From Altererythrobacter rubellus (GTDB lineage Bacteria > Pseudomonadota > Alphaproteobacteria > Sphingomonadales > Sphingomonadaceae), in assembly GCF_030284385.1 (NCBI RefSeq), contig NZ_CP127221.1, forward strand, positions 992,001 through 1,056,000: a DNA stretch of 64,000 nt. Direction: 5' to 3'. Within the stretch, counting starts at the first letter, position 1. Every line of letters starts with the position of its first letter. Positions 57,513 to 64,000 of this stretch are shown piece after piece. The notes under the pieces were generated by a model. That model did no database searches and had not been told where the DNA came from. It worked only from the letters and a program-made list of their open reading frames with translations. The translations under genes and the position numbers were made by a program.

Positions 57513-58832
57513 ATGGCATTCCGCGAGTTTGACTCCCCCCAGATTTCCCGCCGTTCACTTCTAAGAGGCGGCGGTTATCTCGCCGCTGGCGGCGCGCTTA
57601 CGACGCTGCCACTTTCGGGCAGCATTCTGAGAGCCCACGATGTCGGCGCGATGTGGCCCAATGTCGCGGCGATGACAAAAAGCTATCTTAGTTCCAACAA
57701 GGTGCCGAACCTGCTTGTCGCATTCGGCCGCGGGCAAGACGATATCGCGCATACGGTTGGCGGCGGAACGCTATCATTTCGAAGCTCGCAGCAAGTTGAT
57801 CTGGATTCGCTATATCGCATCTATTCGATGAGCAAGCCGGTCACAGGCATGGCGACCATGATGCTGGTCGACGAAGGCAAGATCGGCCTGGATCAGCCGG
57901 TTGCGGAAATCCTGCCTGAATTCAGCAATATGCAAGTGATGGTCGATCCCGAGGGTTCACTCGACAACACTGTACCGGCAGAGCGGCCCATCACAATTCG
58001 CCAGTTGCTGACCCATACCGCAGGGTTGGGATACATCATTGGCGTGAAGGGGCCTCTACTCGCAGCCTATGCGCAGAACGGGCTGGTTGGCGGGCGGGTT
58101 AGCCGCATGCCTATTCCCGGTCTGCCCGAGTTTACACCTGCGCCCGATCTGGCAACCTGGTCAGAGCGGCTGGCGAGCCTGCCCCTTGTCGCACAGCCGG
58201 GCAAGAAATGGATTTACTCAGCCAGCATCGACTTGCTGGGCCGGGTTATCGAAGTTGCATCAGGGCAGGATTTTGAAAGCTTCCTGCAACAGCGGATTTT
58301 TGAACCGTGCGGTATGGGCAGTACATATTTCACTGTCCCGCAAAGCGAGGTTGGCCGACTGACCACCAATTATGGTGTGAATGAAATGCTGCCCGTTCCG
58401 CTGCCAATCGATCCTGGGGCCACTTCTATTTACCTCGACAAGCCAAGCGTGCCGTCCGGTGGCGGCGGCTTGGTCAGCTCCGCGCGCGACTATGACCGGT
58501 TCCTGCGCATGCTGCTGGGCTATGGCAAGATCGATGGGCGCCGCGTTATGGGCGAACTTGCGGTGCGCGTCGGCACATCCAACCTTTTGCCAAAATCGGT
58601 GGACACAGCGGGCTCCTGGATCGAAGGCGAAGGCCATGGTGCAGGCGGTCGTTCGACTGGCACCAGCTTTGGCTGGGGCGGGGCAGCCGGCACACTCGCC
58701 AGCGTAGATTTCGGGTTAGACATGCGTGTTGGTCTGTTCACGCAATACATGCCGGCTGAAGCCTATTCGATCCGGGCAGATTTCCTTTCGGCCATCGAGC
58801 AAGACCTTACTGTAATGCGGGGTGCAGCTTAA
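57513..58832 (+). CDS. Tat-exported serine hydrolase (class C beta-lactamase family)
   Basis: A 439-residue protein with a Tat leader (ISRRSLLRGGGYLAAGGALT) and a serine beta-lactamase/DD-peptidase fold. The SxxK is S105-M-S-K108 in YSMSKPVTGMATMMLVDEG; further motifs are ITIRQLLTHTAGLGY, then IYSASIDLLGRVIEVASG (YxA/N motif) and a Gly-rich GWGGAAGT-type segment in place of KTG. Such proteins are usually esterases or D-aminopeptidases rather than true beta-lactamases. GAGGACGC precedes the ATG. nudC follows with no gap. Confidence 0.85.
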   Translation: MAFREFDSPQISRRSLLRGGGYLAAGGALTTLPLSGSILRAHDVGAMWPNVAAMTKSYLSSNKVPNLLVAFGRGQDDIAHTVGGGTLSFRSSQQVDLDSLYRIYSMSKPVTGMATMMLVDEGKIGLDQPVAEILPEFSNMQVMVDPEGSLDNTVPAERPITIRQLLTHTAGLGYIIGVKGPLLAAYAQNGLVGGRVSRMPIPGLPEFTPAPDLATWSERLASLPLVAQPGKKWIYSASIDLLGRVIEVASGQDFESFLQQRIFEPCGMGSTYFTVPQSEVGRLTTNYGVNEMLPVPLPIDPGATSIYLDKPSVPSGGGGLVSSARDYDRFLRMLLGYGKIDGRRVMGELAVRVGTSNLLPKSVDTAGSWIEGEGHGAGGRSTGTSFGWGGAAGTLASVDFGLDMRVGLFTQYMPAEAYSIRADFLSAIEQDLTVMRGAA

Positions 58833-59717
58833 ATGGGGCAACGCGCACCGATCGCCTTTTCCGGCTCGCCAATTGACCGTGCGGACAATTTGCGTGCGGA
58901 TCCCGATGCGTTGGCCGGGATGATGAACTGGAAAGCGCGGCTGCTCGCTCTTGATCAGCTGATGCCGTCGCTGGATGATAACAACCGGCTTGTCTGGGGC
59001 ACGCTGGCTGATGCGCCCGAAGATGCCGAGTTGGTGTTCCTGGGCATTGACCGCACCGACGGCGGGGAGAAGCCATGCTTTGCGGCTGTCCCGGCAAAAG
59101 GCGACGCGAGTCCGCGCATGGCGAACCCGCAGCTATGGGCACTGATGGCAACGCTCGATGCCGGTGACCTTGCGCTCTATGGCGGGGCACGCAGCCTGAT
59201 AGACTGGCACGCGCGCCATCGCTTTTGCGCGGAGTGCGGCGGCAACACCAAGGTCGCCAAGGGCGGCTGGCAACGCGGCTGTGAAAGCTGCACCGCGCAG
59301 CATTTCCCGCGAACCGATCCGGTCACAATCATGTTGGCCGAGTATGAAGGGCGGCTGATGCTTGGTCGAGGCAAGGGATGGCCGGAGGGCGCGTTCTCTG
59401 CCTTGGCGGGCTTTGTCGAGCCCGGCGAAACCATCGAGGAAGCTGTGCAACGCGAAGTGTTCGAGGAATCGGGGGTGCGCGTGCGCGATGTCTCTTACAT
59501 TGCCAGCCAACCGTGGCCGTTTCCCAGCCAGTTGATGATCGGATGCCATAGCTATGCCGATGACGACGCATTGGTCATTGATGAAACCGAAATGGCGGAG
59601 ATCATCTGGTTCACGCGCGAACAGGTCGAATCCTCGCTTGCAGGCAACGGGCCATTTCGTGCTCCGCCGCTGCATGCTATTGCTTACAACCTTATGAAAT
59701 GGTGGCTTGAAAAATGA
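58833..59717 (+). CDS. nudC: NAD(+) diphosphatase / RNA deNADding enzyme NudC
   Basis: A 294-residue Nudix hydrolase. It has a zinc ribbon (CAECGG...CESC, about 132-152) typical of NudC and a Nudix box starting GFVEPGETIEEAVQREVFEE. The NudC-specific SQPWPFPSQLMIGC follows the box. It hydrolyses NADH/NAD+ and removes NAD caps from RNA. The ATG starts directly after the stop of the hydrolase gene, and the stop overlaps the next gene (ATGA), so this is a coupled operon. Confidence 0.94.
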   Translation: MGQRAPIAFSGSPIDRADNLRADPDALAGMMNWKARLLALDQLMPSLDDNNRLVWGTLADAPEDAELVFLGIDRTDGGEKPCFAAVPAKGDASPRMANPQLWALMATLDAGDLALYGGARSLIDWHARHRFCAECGGNTKVAKGGWQRGCESCTAQHFPRTDPVTIMLAEYEGRLMLGRGKGWPEGAFSALAGFVEPGETIEEAVQREVFEESGVRVRDVSYIASQPWPFPSQLMIGCHSYADDDALVIDETEMAEIIWFTREQVESSLAGNGPFRAPPLHAIAYNLMKWWLEK

Positions 59718-60403
59718 CCGATCCCGCACCGCACCGCATGACCATCGACATTTATTCGGATGTCATGTGCCCGTGGTGCCTGATCGGTTATGGCCAGCTG
59801 ACCAAAGCGCTTGGTGAACTTGACGGAGAGATCGAAGCGCAACTGCGCTGGCGCCCTTTTGAGCTCAATCCTGATATGCCGGAACAAGGCGAGGAACAAG
59901 AAGCGCATCTGCAACGCAAATATGGCCGCAGCGCTGAAGAGGGCGCAGCAGTTCGTGGCCAGTTGAAGTCGATTGCAGACAGTGCGGGGGTTTCGCTGAG
60001 CTATGAGGGTTCCGGCGAAGCGCCGCCGGCAATGATGTGGAATACGCGCGCGGCGCACAAGCTGCTGACATGGGCGCTAGAAGAGGCAGGGCCCTCGGTG
60101 CAAACCGACCTGAAGCTCGCGCTGTTCAAGGCACATTTTAACGAGCGGCAAAACGTATCTGACGAGGGCGTATTGCTGGATGTCGCGGCAGGTATCGGCT
60201 TGCATCGCGAAGCGGCGAAGGCCGCGCTGACGGACGACGAATTGGAGGCGCGCGTAATCGCTGAAGAGCGTCAGGCGTGGGATCTCAACATATCTGGCGT
60301 CCCGGCGATGATTGTGAACGGGAAGTTCATGATCCCGGGCGCGCAATCGCCCGAAACCTACGTCAACACACTGCGGCGAGTTGCCGAGAAGACTGTGGCG
60401 TGA
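59714..60403 (+). CDS. Cytoplasmic DsbA-family oxidoreductase (FrnE-like)
   Basis: A 229-residue thioredoxin-fold protein with active site CPWC in YSDVMCPWCLIGY (about 14-26) and no signal peptide. The helical insert and C-terminal cis-Pro segment ISGVPAMIVNGKFMIPGAQS are typical of FrnE/2-hydroxychromene-2-carboxylate-isomerase-like proteins. FrnE of Deinococcus acts in oxidative stress. Start and stop overlap neighbours (ATGA with nudC, GTGA with the SDR), so the three genes form a tightly coupled redox set. Confidence 0.88.
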   Translation: MTDPAPHRMTIDIYSDVMCPWCLIGYGQLTKALGELDGEIEAQLRWRPFELNPDMPEQGEEQEAHLQRKYGRSAEEGAAVRGQLKSIADSAGVSLSYEGSGEAPPAMMWNTRAAHKLLTWALEEAGPSVQTDLKLALFKAHFNERQNVSDEGVLLDVAAGIGLHREAAKAALTDDELEARVIAEERQAWDLNISGVPAMIVNGKFMIPGAQSPETYVNTLRRVAEKTVA

Positions 60404-61209
60404 GTGGATTCACCCCTCGCACTGCGGTGATAACCGGCGGGGCGAGCGGGATAGGCTTTGCGATCGCTCAGGACCTTACCGCGCGCGGCGTTCAGGTCAT
60501 GCTGGCAGACTTACCTGGAGACAAGCTCGAGAAGGCCGCTTCGTCACTTGACGGGGCCATCGCGCAGCCTTGCGATGTGAGTGATCTGGAACAGGTTGAA
60601 GCACTTGCAGAGGTGGCATTTGACCAGCTCGGCGAAGTGCATCTGGTGCTGAACAACGCGGGGCAGGGCGGCGTTCGCGGCAAGATGTGGGAAGTCGATC
60701 CAGAGGCGGCGCGCAAGCACTTCGACGTCAATTTCTGGGGCGTTTGGCACGGCTGCAAAGCATTCGCGCCGCGCTTGATCGAACAAGAAGCCCAGTCAGC
60801 GATCTATAACACGGGCAGCGAAAACAGCTGGTTCTGTGCGGTCAAGCAATCCGCAGCCTATATTGCCGCGAAACATGCTGTGCTGGGCATGACGGAAAGC
60901 TTGCGGGAGGATTTGCCGGATCACGTCCATGCCGGCTTGATTGTGCCCGGCTGGGTCTTCACCCCGCTTGGTCCCGAGCAGTTTATGAAGCTGGGTATGC
61001 CGGTCGATGAATATGCCAGAATCGTTGTGCCGCAATTGCTTGCGCGACGACGTTTTGTGGTCAGCCATGGCTACAACATGGTGCGCATCGCCGAACGGAT
61101 GGACCAACTTGCCGAGAGCTACGCCGAATATGCGCTGCCGCCGGAACAAGACGCGAAGCACGATGTGCAATTGGTGATGGCGCAGTTGATGAAAGCGCGC
61201 GAGGGTTAG
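60400..61209 (+). CDS. Short-chain dehydrogenase/reductase
   Basis: A 269-residue SDR. The NAD(P)-binding segment AVITGGASGIGFAIAQDLTA is followed by the acidic MLADLPGDK (NAD preference), NNAGQGG, the catalytic Ser in IYNTGSENSWFC, and YIAAKHAVLGMTESL with Tyr and Lys. The start is GTG at 60400 overlapping the preceding stop. The substrate is unknown; it belongs to the large classical-SDR group. Confidence 0.88.
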   Translation: MSGFTPRTAVITGGASGIGFAIAQDLTARGVQVMLADLPGDKLEKAASSLDGAIAQPCDVSDLEQVEALAEVAFDQLGEVHLVLNNAGQGGVRGKMWEVDPEAARKHFDVNFWGVWHGCKAFAPRLIEQEAQSAIYNTGSENSWFCAVKQSAAYIAAKHAVLGMTESLREDLPDHVHAGLIVPGWVFTPLGPEQFMKLGMPVDEYARIVVPQLLARRRFVVSHGYNMVRIAERMDQLAESYAEYALPPEQDAKHDVQLVMAQLMKAREG

Positions 61210-61210
61210 A

Positions 61211-61450
61211 TCAATTCCAGCCGTGCCACTTTCGGTACCCGACAATCAGATACATCCCAAAAAAGACGGCCGCTCCGCCGGTCCACAACCAATCACCAAG
61301 GCTCTTTGGACCTGCAAGGAGCTTGCTTCCAAATATGGTGCCGCTCAAGATAAAGACAAAAGAGATCAGTCTCTAGGGAATTGCTTCATGCGCCAATTGC
61401 CGGTTGAGTTCTTTTGAGCGCGGCGGCCCGAAGTCGGGGCGACCTTTCAC
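61211..61450 (-). pseudogene. Small membrane-protein gene with an in-frame stop
   Basis: On the minus strand a single frame runs from GTG (61450), VKGRPDFGPPRSKELNRQLA onwards, to TAG at 61373-61375. The same frame then continues with two hydrophobic segments (LISFVFILSGTIFGSKLLAG; GGAAVFFGMYLIVGYRKW) to TGA at 61211. The N-terminal part is soluble and basic, the C-terminal part is membrane-spanning, and neither has a start with a Shine-Dalgarno. One nonsense change would explain it. Less certain than the other two broken genes because the protein is short and unrecognised. It is 24 bp downstream of another small membrane protein gene. Confidence 0.45.
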
Positions 61451-61474
61451 AAGTCGGCGTGGGGCAAATGATGC

Positions 61475-61768
61475 TCAGAAAAGCCAGCCCACTACAGCCA
61501 ATACGACTGTGGCCAGAAATACTCCAGAACCCCACTCTGGCAGGGCCAGCGTTCGTTCAACTGCAACGAATACAAAAATGGCACCCATGATTGCGCCAAG
61601 CATCAACCAGAATCGCTTTCCTTTGCTCGCATCCGTCCAGTCTCGCAGGAGACCTTCATACTCCTCGTGGCTAACGAGCTTCCCGCCACTATTGGGGGAG
61701 GGGTAATAGAGATATCCGTCATCGACTGGATCGAACTGGCGTTTGAATGCTTCTACAGGGTCAACCAT
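61475..61768 (-). CDS. Hypothetical membrane protein
   Basis: A 97-residue protein with a soluble N-terminus (VDPVEAFKRQFDPVDDGYLY, YYPSPNSGGKLVSHEEYEG), then two hydrophobic helices (about 53-72 and 80-97). The N-terminal part reads like a short cytoplasmic domain found on other small alphaproteobacterial membrane proteins, but I cannot name a family. It lies 14 bp downstream of the DUF1489 gene on the same strand, so it is probably co-transcribed. Confidence 0.7.
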   Translation of the reverse strand: MVDPVEAFKRQFDPVDDGYLYYPSPNSGGKLVSHEEYEGLLRDWTDASKGKRFWLMLGAIMGAIFVFVAVERTLALPEWGSGVFLATVVLAVVGWLF

Positions 61769-61782
61769 CGCGCAGTGCCGTC

Positions 61783-62172
61783 CTAAATCAGCCCCAGTTT
61801 CTGCAACTTGACCGCCATCTTTCCGGGCAGCGCATCGCCGATGTCTTCGTCGTCTTCCAAGTCACGCGGTGGCTCGCCTTTGAGATAGCGCCAACCCTGA
61901 TGCGCGCGCTTGGGTTGGGGGTGCACCCGGATCAGCTTCGGCTCCAACTCGATCAGCCAACGGCCGCTGTCGGTTTGTGAAAATCCTGTGATCTTCGATC
62001 TCGCGACCAGATTGTGCTGATGAATCCAGTAAAGTGATCCGCCAATGCATTGCTCCCACTTGGTGGGCCGATACTTTGTCGTCAGATGCGGGCTGCGCCG
62101 TCCGGCATACCAGCTCTCGATATCGTCGAAGCTTTGAGCTCCAAATGCAATCTTGGTCAAATTGAGCGGCAT
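61783..62172 (-). CDS. DUF1489 family protein
   Basis: A 129-residue protein of the alphaproteobacterial DUF1489 family: LNLTKIAFGAQSFDDIESW at the start, LTTKYRPTKWEQCIGGSLYW, HQHNLVARSKITGF, and the conserved PKRAHQGWRYLKGEPPRDLE. Function is unknown; there is no signal peptide. ATG at 62172 is favoured; ATG at 62190 would add six residues. Divergent from the cyclase gene with 69 bp between starts. Confidence 0.85.
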   Translation of the reverse strand: MPLNLTKIAFGAQSFDDIESWYAGRRSPHLTTKYRPTKWEQCIGGSLYWIHQHNLVARSKITGFSQTDSGRWLIELEPKLIRVHPQPKRAHQGWRYLKGEPPRDLEDDEDIGDALPGKMAVKLQKLGLI

Positions 62173-62241
62173 GGGTATGATCTGGCACATGAGGCCGCAG
62201 ATTCAAGCCCGCTGGGGCAGTTTTGCGAGGGGAGAGTTTCA

Positions 62242-63177
62242 ATGAATACGAAGAATTTCCAAGGCGGCGTGCTTGCCGGAGTACTTTTGGCGGTGGCTGC
62301 TTGCTCGCAAGCTCCAACGCAGGATGCTCCCGTCGCTGTTGGCGAACCTGATCCTCAGCTGGGCATGGTGACCACGATCACGCCGGGAATGACCGCGCGC
62401 GCTGCGCGATTGGTCACTGAAGGCAAAACCTATGCGCTGGGGGTGATCACCGGCCCTGACACAGTTCCTTATCCGGGGCGGAGCTATTCAATCAGTGTTG
62501 TAGGCATCAATGAGCCGATGGGTTCGAACAAAGCCACCGCGCATGATGACCGGCTCGAAACGCATGTCGGGATCGGCAGCCAGATCGACGGGTTCGGGCA
62601 TATCGGGCGTGACGGAGTGCACTATGGAGGGGTCCGGCGTGAGGATATCTTTTCTGAAGATGGATTGAAGGCTCTAGGAATAGAGCACATTCCGCCCATC
62701 GCCACGCGCGGGATCATGCTCGATATGGCAAAGCATTTCGGCGTGGACCGGCTTGCTCCCATGCAGGGTTTCGGGCGCGAGGAGATTTCCGCCGCTGCCG
62801 AAGCGCAGGGTGTAACCATCGAAGCGGGCGATATTGTGCTGTTCCATACCGGATGGCTCTCGATGGCGGACGAAGACCCAAAAGCCTATATCGAGCAGCA
62901 GCCGGGCATAAATATGGACGGAGCGGAGTATCTTGCCGAACTGGGCGTTGTGGCCATCGGTGCGGATAGCTCAGGGCTTGAAACGCAGGACTTCGGCGAG
63001 GGCCGTGTCTTTCCTGTCCACCAATTCCTGTTGGTGGATGCCGGTGTCTACATTCTGGAGACCATGAATACGAACGATCTTGCAGCAGACGGTGTGCACG
63101 AGTTCTTCTTTGTACTGGGTCAGCCGCGATTTGCGGGATCAGTGCAAGCGGTGATCAATCCGGTGGCGATTAGGTAG
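62242..63177 (+). CDS. Lipoprotein of the cyclase / kynurenine-formamidase family
   Basis: A 311-residue protein with a lipobox (LAVAAC) and a cyclase-family metal hydrolase domain. The metal motif is ETHVGIGSQIDGFGHIG (HxG...D...H), and later segments include GDIVLFHTGWLSMADED and GLETQDFGEGRVFPVHQFLL. Family members hydrolyse N-formylkynurenine or other amides and esters. A membrane-anchored exported form is less usual and suggests an extracytoplasmic substrate. The ATG at 62242 follows GAGGGGAGAG. Confidence 0.85.
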   Translation: MNTKNFQGGVLAGVLLAVAACSQAPTQDAPVAVGEPDPQLGMVTTITPGMTARAARLVTEGKTYALGVITGPDTVPYPGRSYSISVVGINEPMGSNKATAHDDRLETHVGIGSQIDGFGHIGRDGVHYGGVRREDIFSEDGLKALGIEHIPPIATRGIMLDMAKHFGVDRLAPMQGFGREEISAAAEAQGVTIEAGDIVLFHTGWLSMADEDPKAYIEQQPGINMDGAEYLAELGVVAIGADSSGLETQDFGEGRVFPVHQFLLVDAGVYILETMNTNDLAADGVHEFFFVLGQPRFAGSVQAVINPVAIR

Positions 63178-63213
63178 ATAGCGAGGCAGCCGCGCCCGCT
63201 AGAAAAACTGCCG

Positions 63214-64000
63214 TTAGGCAAGGCCAGCAAGGACAGCCAGGCCAAGGAAGGCGAAAAAGCCCATGCTGTCAGTGATCATCGTCACGAAAACTGATGATGC
63301 CACAGCCGGGTCCTGATCCAGACGTTCAAACATCACCGGCACCAGAACGCCGGCCATGCCGGAAACGATGATATTGATCACCATCGCAACCGCGATCACC
63401 GTACCTAGCTGAGGCGTGAATAGTATTGCGGTTGCGATTCCGATCAGCACAGCGATGGTTACACCGTTCAGCAACGCAACGCGCAATTCGCGGCTCACGA
63501 TTTTCCAAGTGTTGGCCCGCGTCAGCTGATTGGTCGCGATTGCGCGCACAGCGACAGCCATGGTCTGTGTACCGGCATTGCCGCCGATACTGGCAACGAT
63601 CGGCATCAACACCGCGAGTGCGACCAGTTTCTCGATCGCGGCACCAAAGAAGGCGATGATGGCAGAGGCAACCACGGCTGTGCCAAGGTTCGCGATCAGC
63701 CAGCGCACGCGGCTGGAAAAAGCTTCGCGGATCGGCTCGTTAATATCGCCATCGCCCGCGCCCGACAGCAGCAGCACATCTTCACCGGCTTCTTCGGAGA
63801 TAATGTGGACGATGTCGTCCACTGTCATCTGCCCGACCAGGCGCCCGCTCTCGTCGACCACAGCGGCTGATATCAGATTGTATTTCTGGAACATCAGCGC
63901 GACTTCTTCCTGATCGGTATCGACCGGGATCAGAGTCTGATCGCGTTTCATTACATCGGTCAGCTTGATGTGACGCGGCGTGGTCAGCACCCAGCTTAGC
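63214..64000 (-). CDS. mgtE: Magnesium transporter MgtE (C-terminal part, cut by window edge)
   Basis: The stop is at 63214 and the frame continues off the right edge, giving 261 residues. The visible part has a CBS-domain end (IPVDTDQEEVALMFQKYNLI, GRLVGQMTVDDIVHIISEEA) followed by five membrane helices of the MgtE channel, including PIVASIGGNAGTQTMAVAVR (Mg2+-conducting segment) and the C-terminal helix FFAFLGLAVLAGLA. The N domain and first CBS domain lie outside. Mg2+ uptake gated by intracellular Mg2+ is known for the family. Confidence 0.94.
   Translation of the reverse strand, partial: LSWVLTTPRHIKLTDVMKRDQTLIPVDTDQEEVALMFQKYNLISAAVVDESGRLVGQMTVDDIVHIISEEAGEDVLLLSGAGDGDINEPIREAFSSRVRWLIANLGTAVVASAIIAFFGAAIEKLVALAVLMPIVASIGGNAGTQTMAVAVRAIATNQLTRANTWKIVSRELRVALLNGVTIAVLIGIATAILFTPQLGTVIAVAMVINIIVSGMAGVLVPVMFERLDQDPAVASSVFVTMITDSMGFFAFLGLAVLAGLA

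Overview
The window is a piece of an alphaproteobacterial chromosome, most likely Sphingomonadales and probably Erythrobacteraceae (Erythrobacter/Altererythrobacter group). This rests on the visible gene set and order rather than on any search. The signs are rpmF-plsX-fabH-ihfA-merR, purM back to back with a DUF2066 gene and hdaA, a DciA-like gene beside mutY, a SciP/DUF1153 protein, an F1-only ATP synthase operon, and alphaproteobacterial DUF families (DUF2794, DUF1489, DUF2256). Base composition is moderately GC-rich, with GC-ending codons in nearly all genes. Overlapping ATGA/GTGA junctions and GTG/TTG starts are common. I saw no rRNA, tRNA, CRISPR array, insertion sequence or prophage.

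Layout. 0-4.3 kb (minus): pdxA (cut by the left edge), surA, lptD, an outer-membrane biogenesis operon. 4.4-7.9 kb (plus): pepA, a tiny DUF2256 Zn-ribbon gene, holC, ndk with a strong terminator, and an MddA/ICMT-like membrane methyltransferase. 7.9-10.8 kb (minus): a sulfotransferase-like gene, purN, purM. 10.8-13.9 kb (plus): DUF2066, hdaA, cysE, DUF2794. 14-15.8 kb (minus): an MFE-2-type SDR and a Gph-like phosphatase. 15.9-18.7 kb: glmU, a small HNH protein, sciP on the opposite strand, and a SOUL haem-binding protein. 18.8-26.2 kb (minus): a secreted prolyl oligopeptidase, then atpHAG-[lipoprotein]-atpDC. 26.4-31 kb: a TauD-like dioxygenase, a membrane trypsin-like protease, ada, and a Tat-exported dienelactone-hydrolase-like protein. 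31-38.4 kb (minus): a DEAD-box helicase, GST, PhrB-type photolyase, priA, and a frameshifted DUF2490 gene. 38.5-44.2 kb (plus): fsa, cobT, nitroreductase, cysS, a 2-hydroxyacid dehydrogenase. 44.2-46.9 kb is the most accessory-looking stretch, with two gene remnants, a secreted esterase with atypical composition, an MBL hydrolase, intergenic repeats and a MAPEG protein. 47-50.1 kb: rpmF, plsX, fabH, ihfA, merR. 50.1-56.1 kb (minus): a secreted-protein gene with an in-frame stop, smc, two paralogous DsbA-like proteins, and a DciA-like gene. 56.1-61.2 kb: mutY, a class-C-beta-lactamase-like hydrolase, and a coupled nudC-DsbA-SDR operon. 61.2-64 kb: a broken small membrane gene, two minus-strand hypotheticals, a lipoprotein cyclase, and mgtE (cut by the right edge).

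Most of the window is housekeeping: envelope assembly, purine and cysteine synthesis, replication and repair, fatty-acid initiation, and ATP synthesis. The unusual items are a periplasmic lipoprotein gene inside the F1 ATP synthase operon, an epsilon subunit lacking its C-terminal domain, three genes broken by a single lesion, a deletion scar joining the 3' ends of two divergent genes, and several symmetric DNA motifs in promoter regions (sciP, ihfA, lptD/pepA, atpH/tauD). I found no convincing new multi-gene defence or mobile system. The atp-embedded lipoprotein and the sciP upstream architecture are the best leads.
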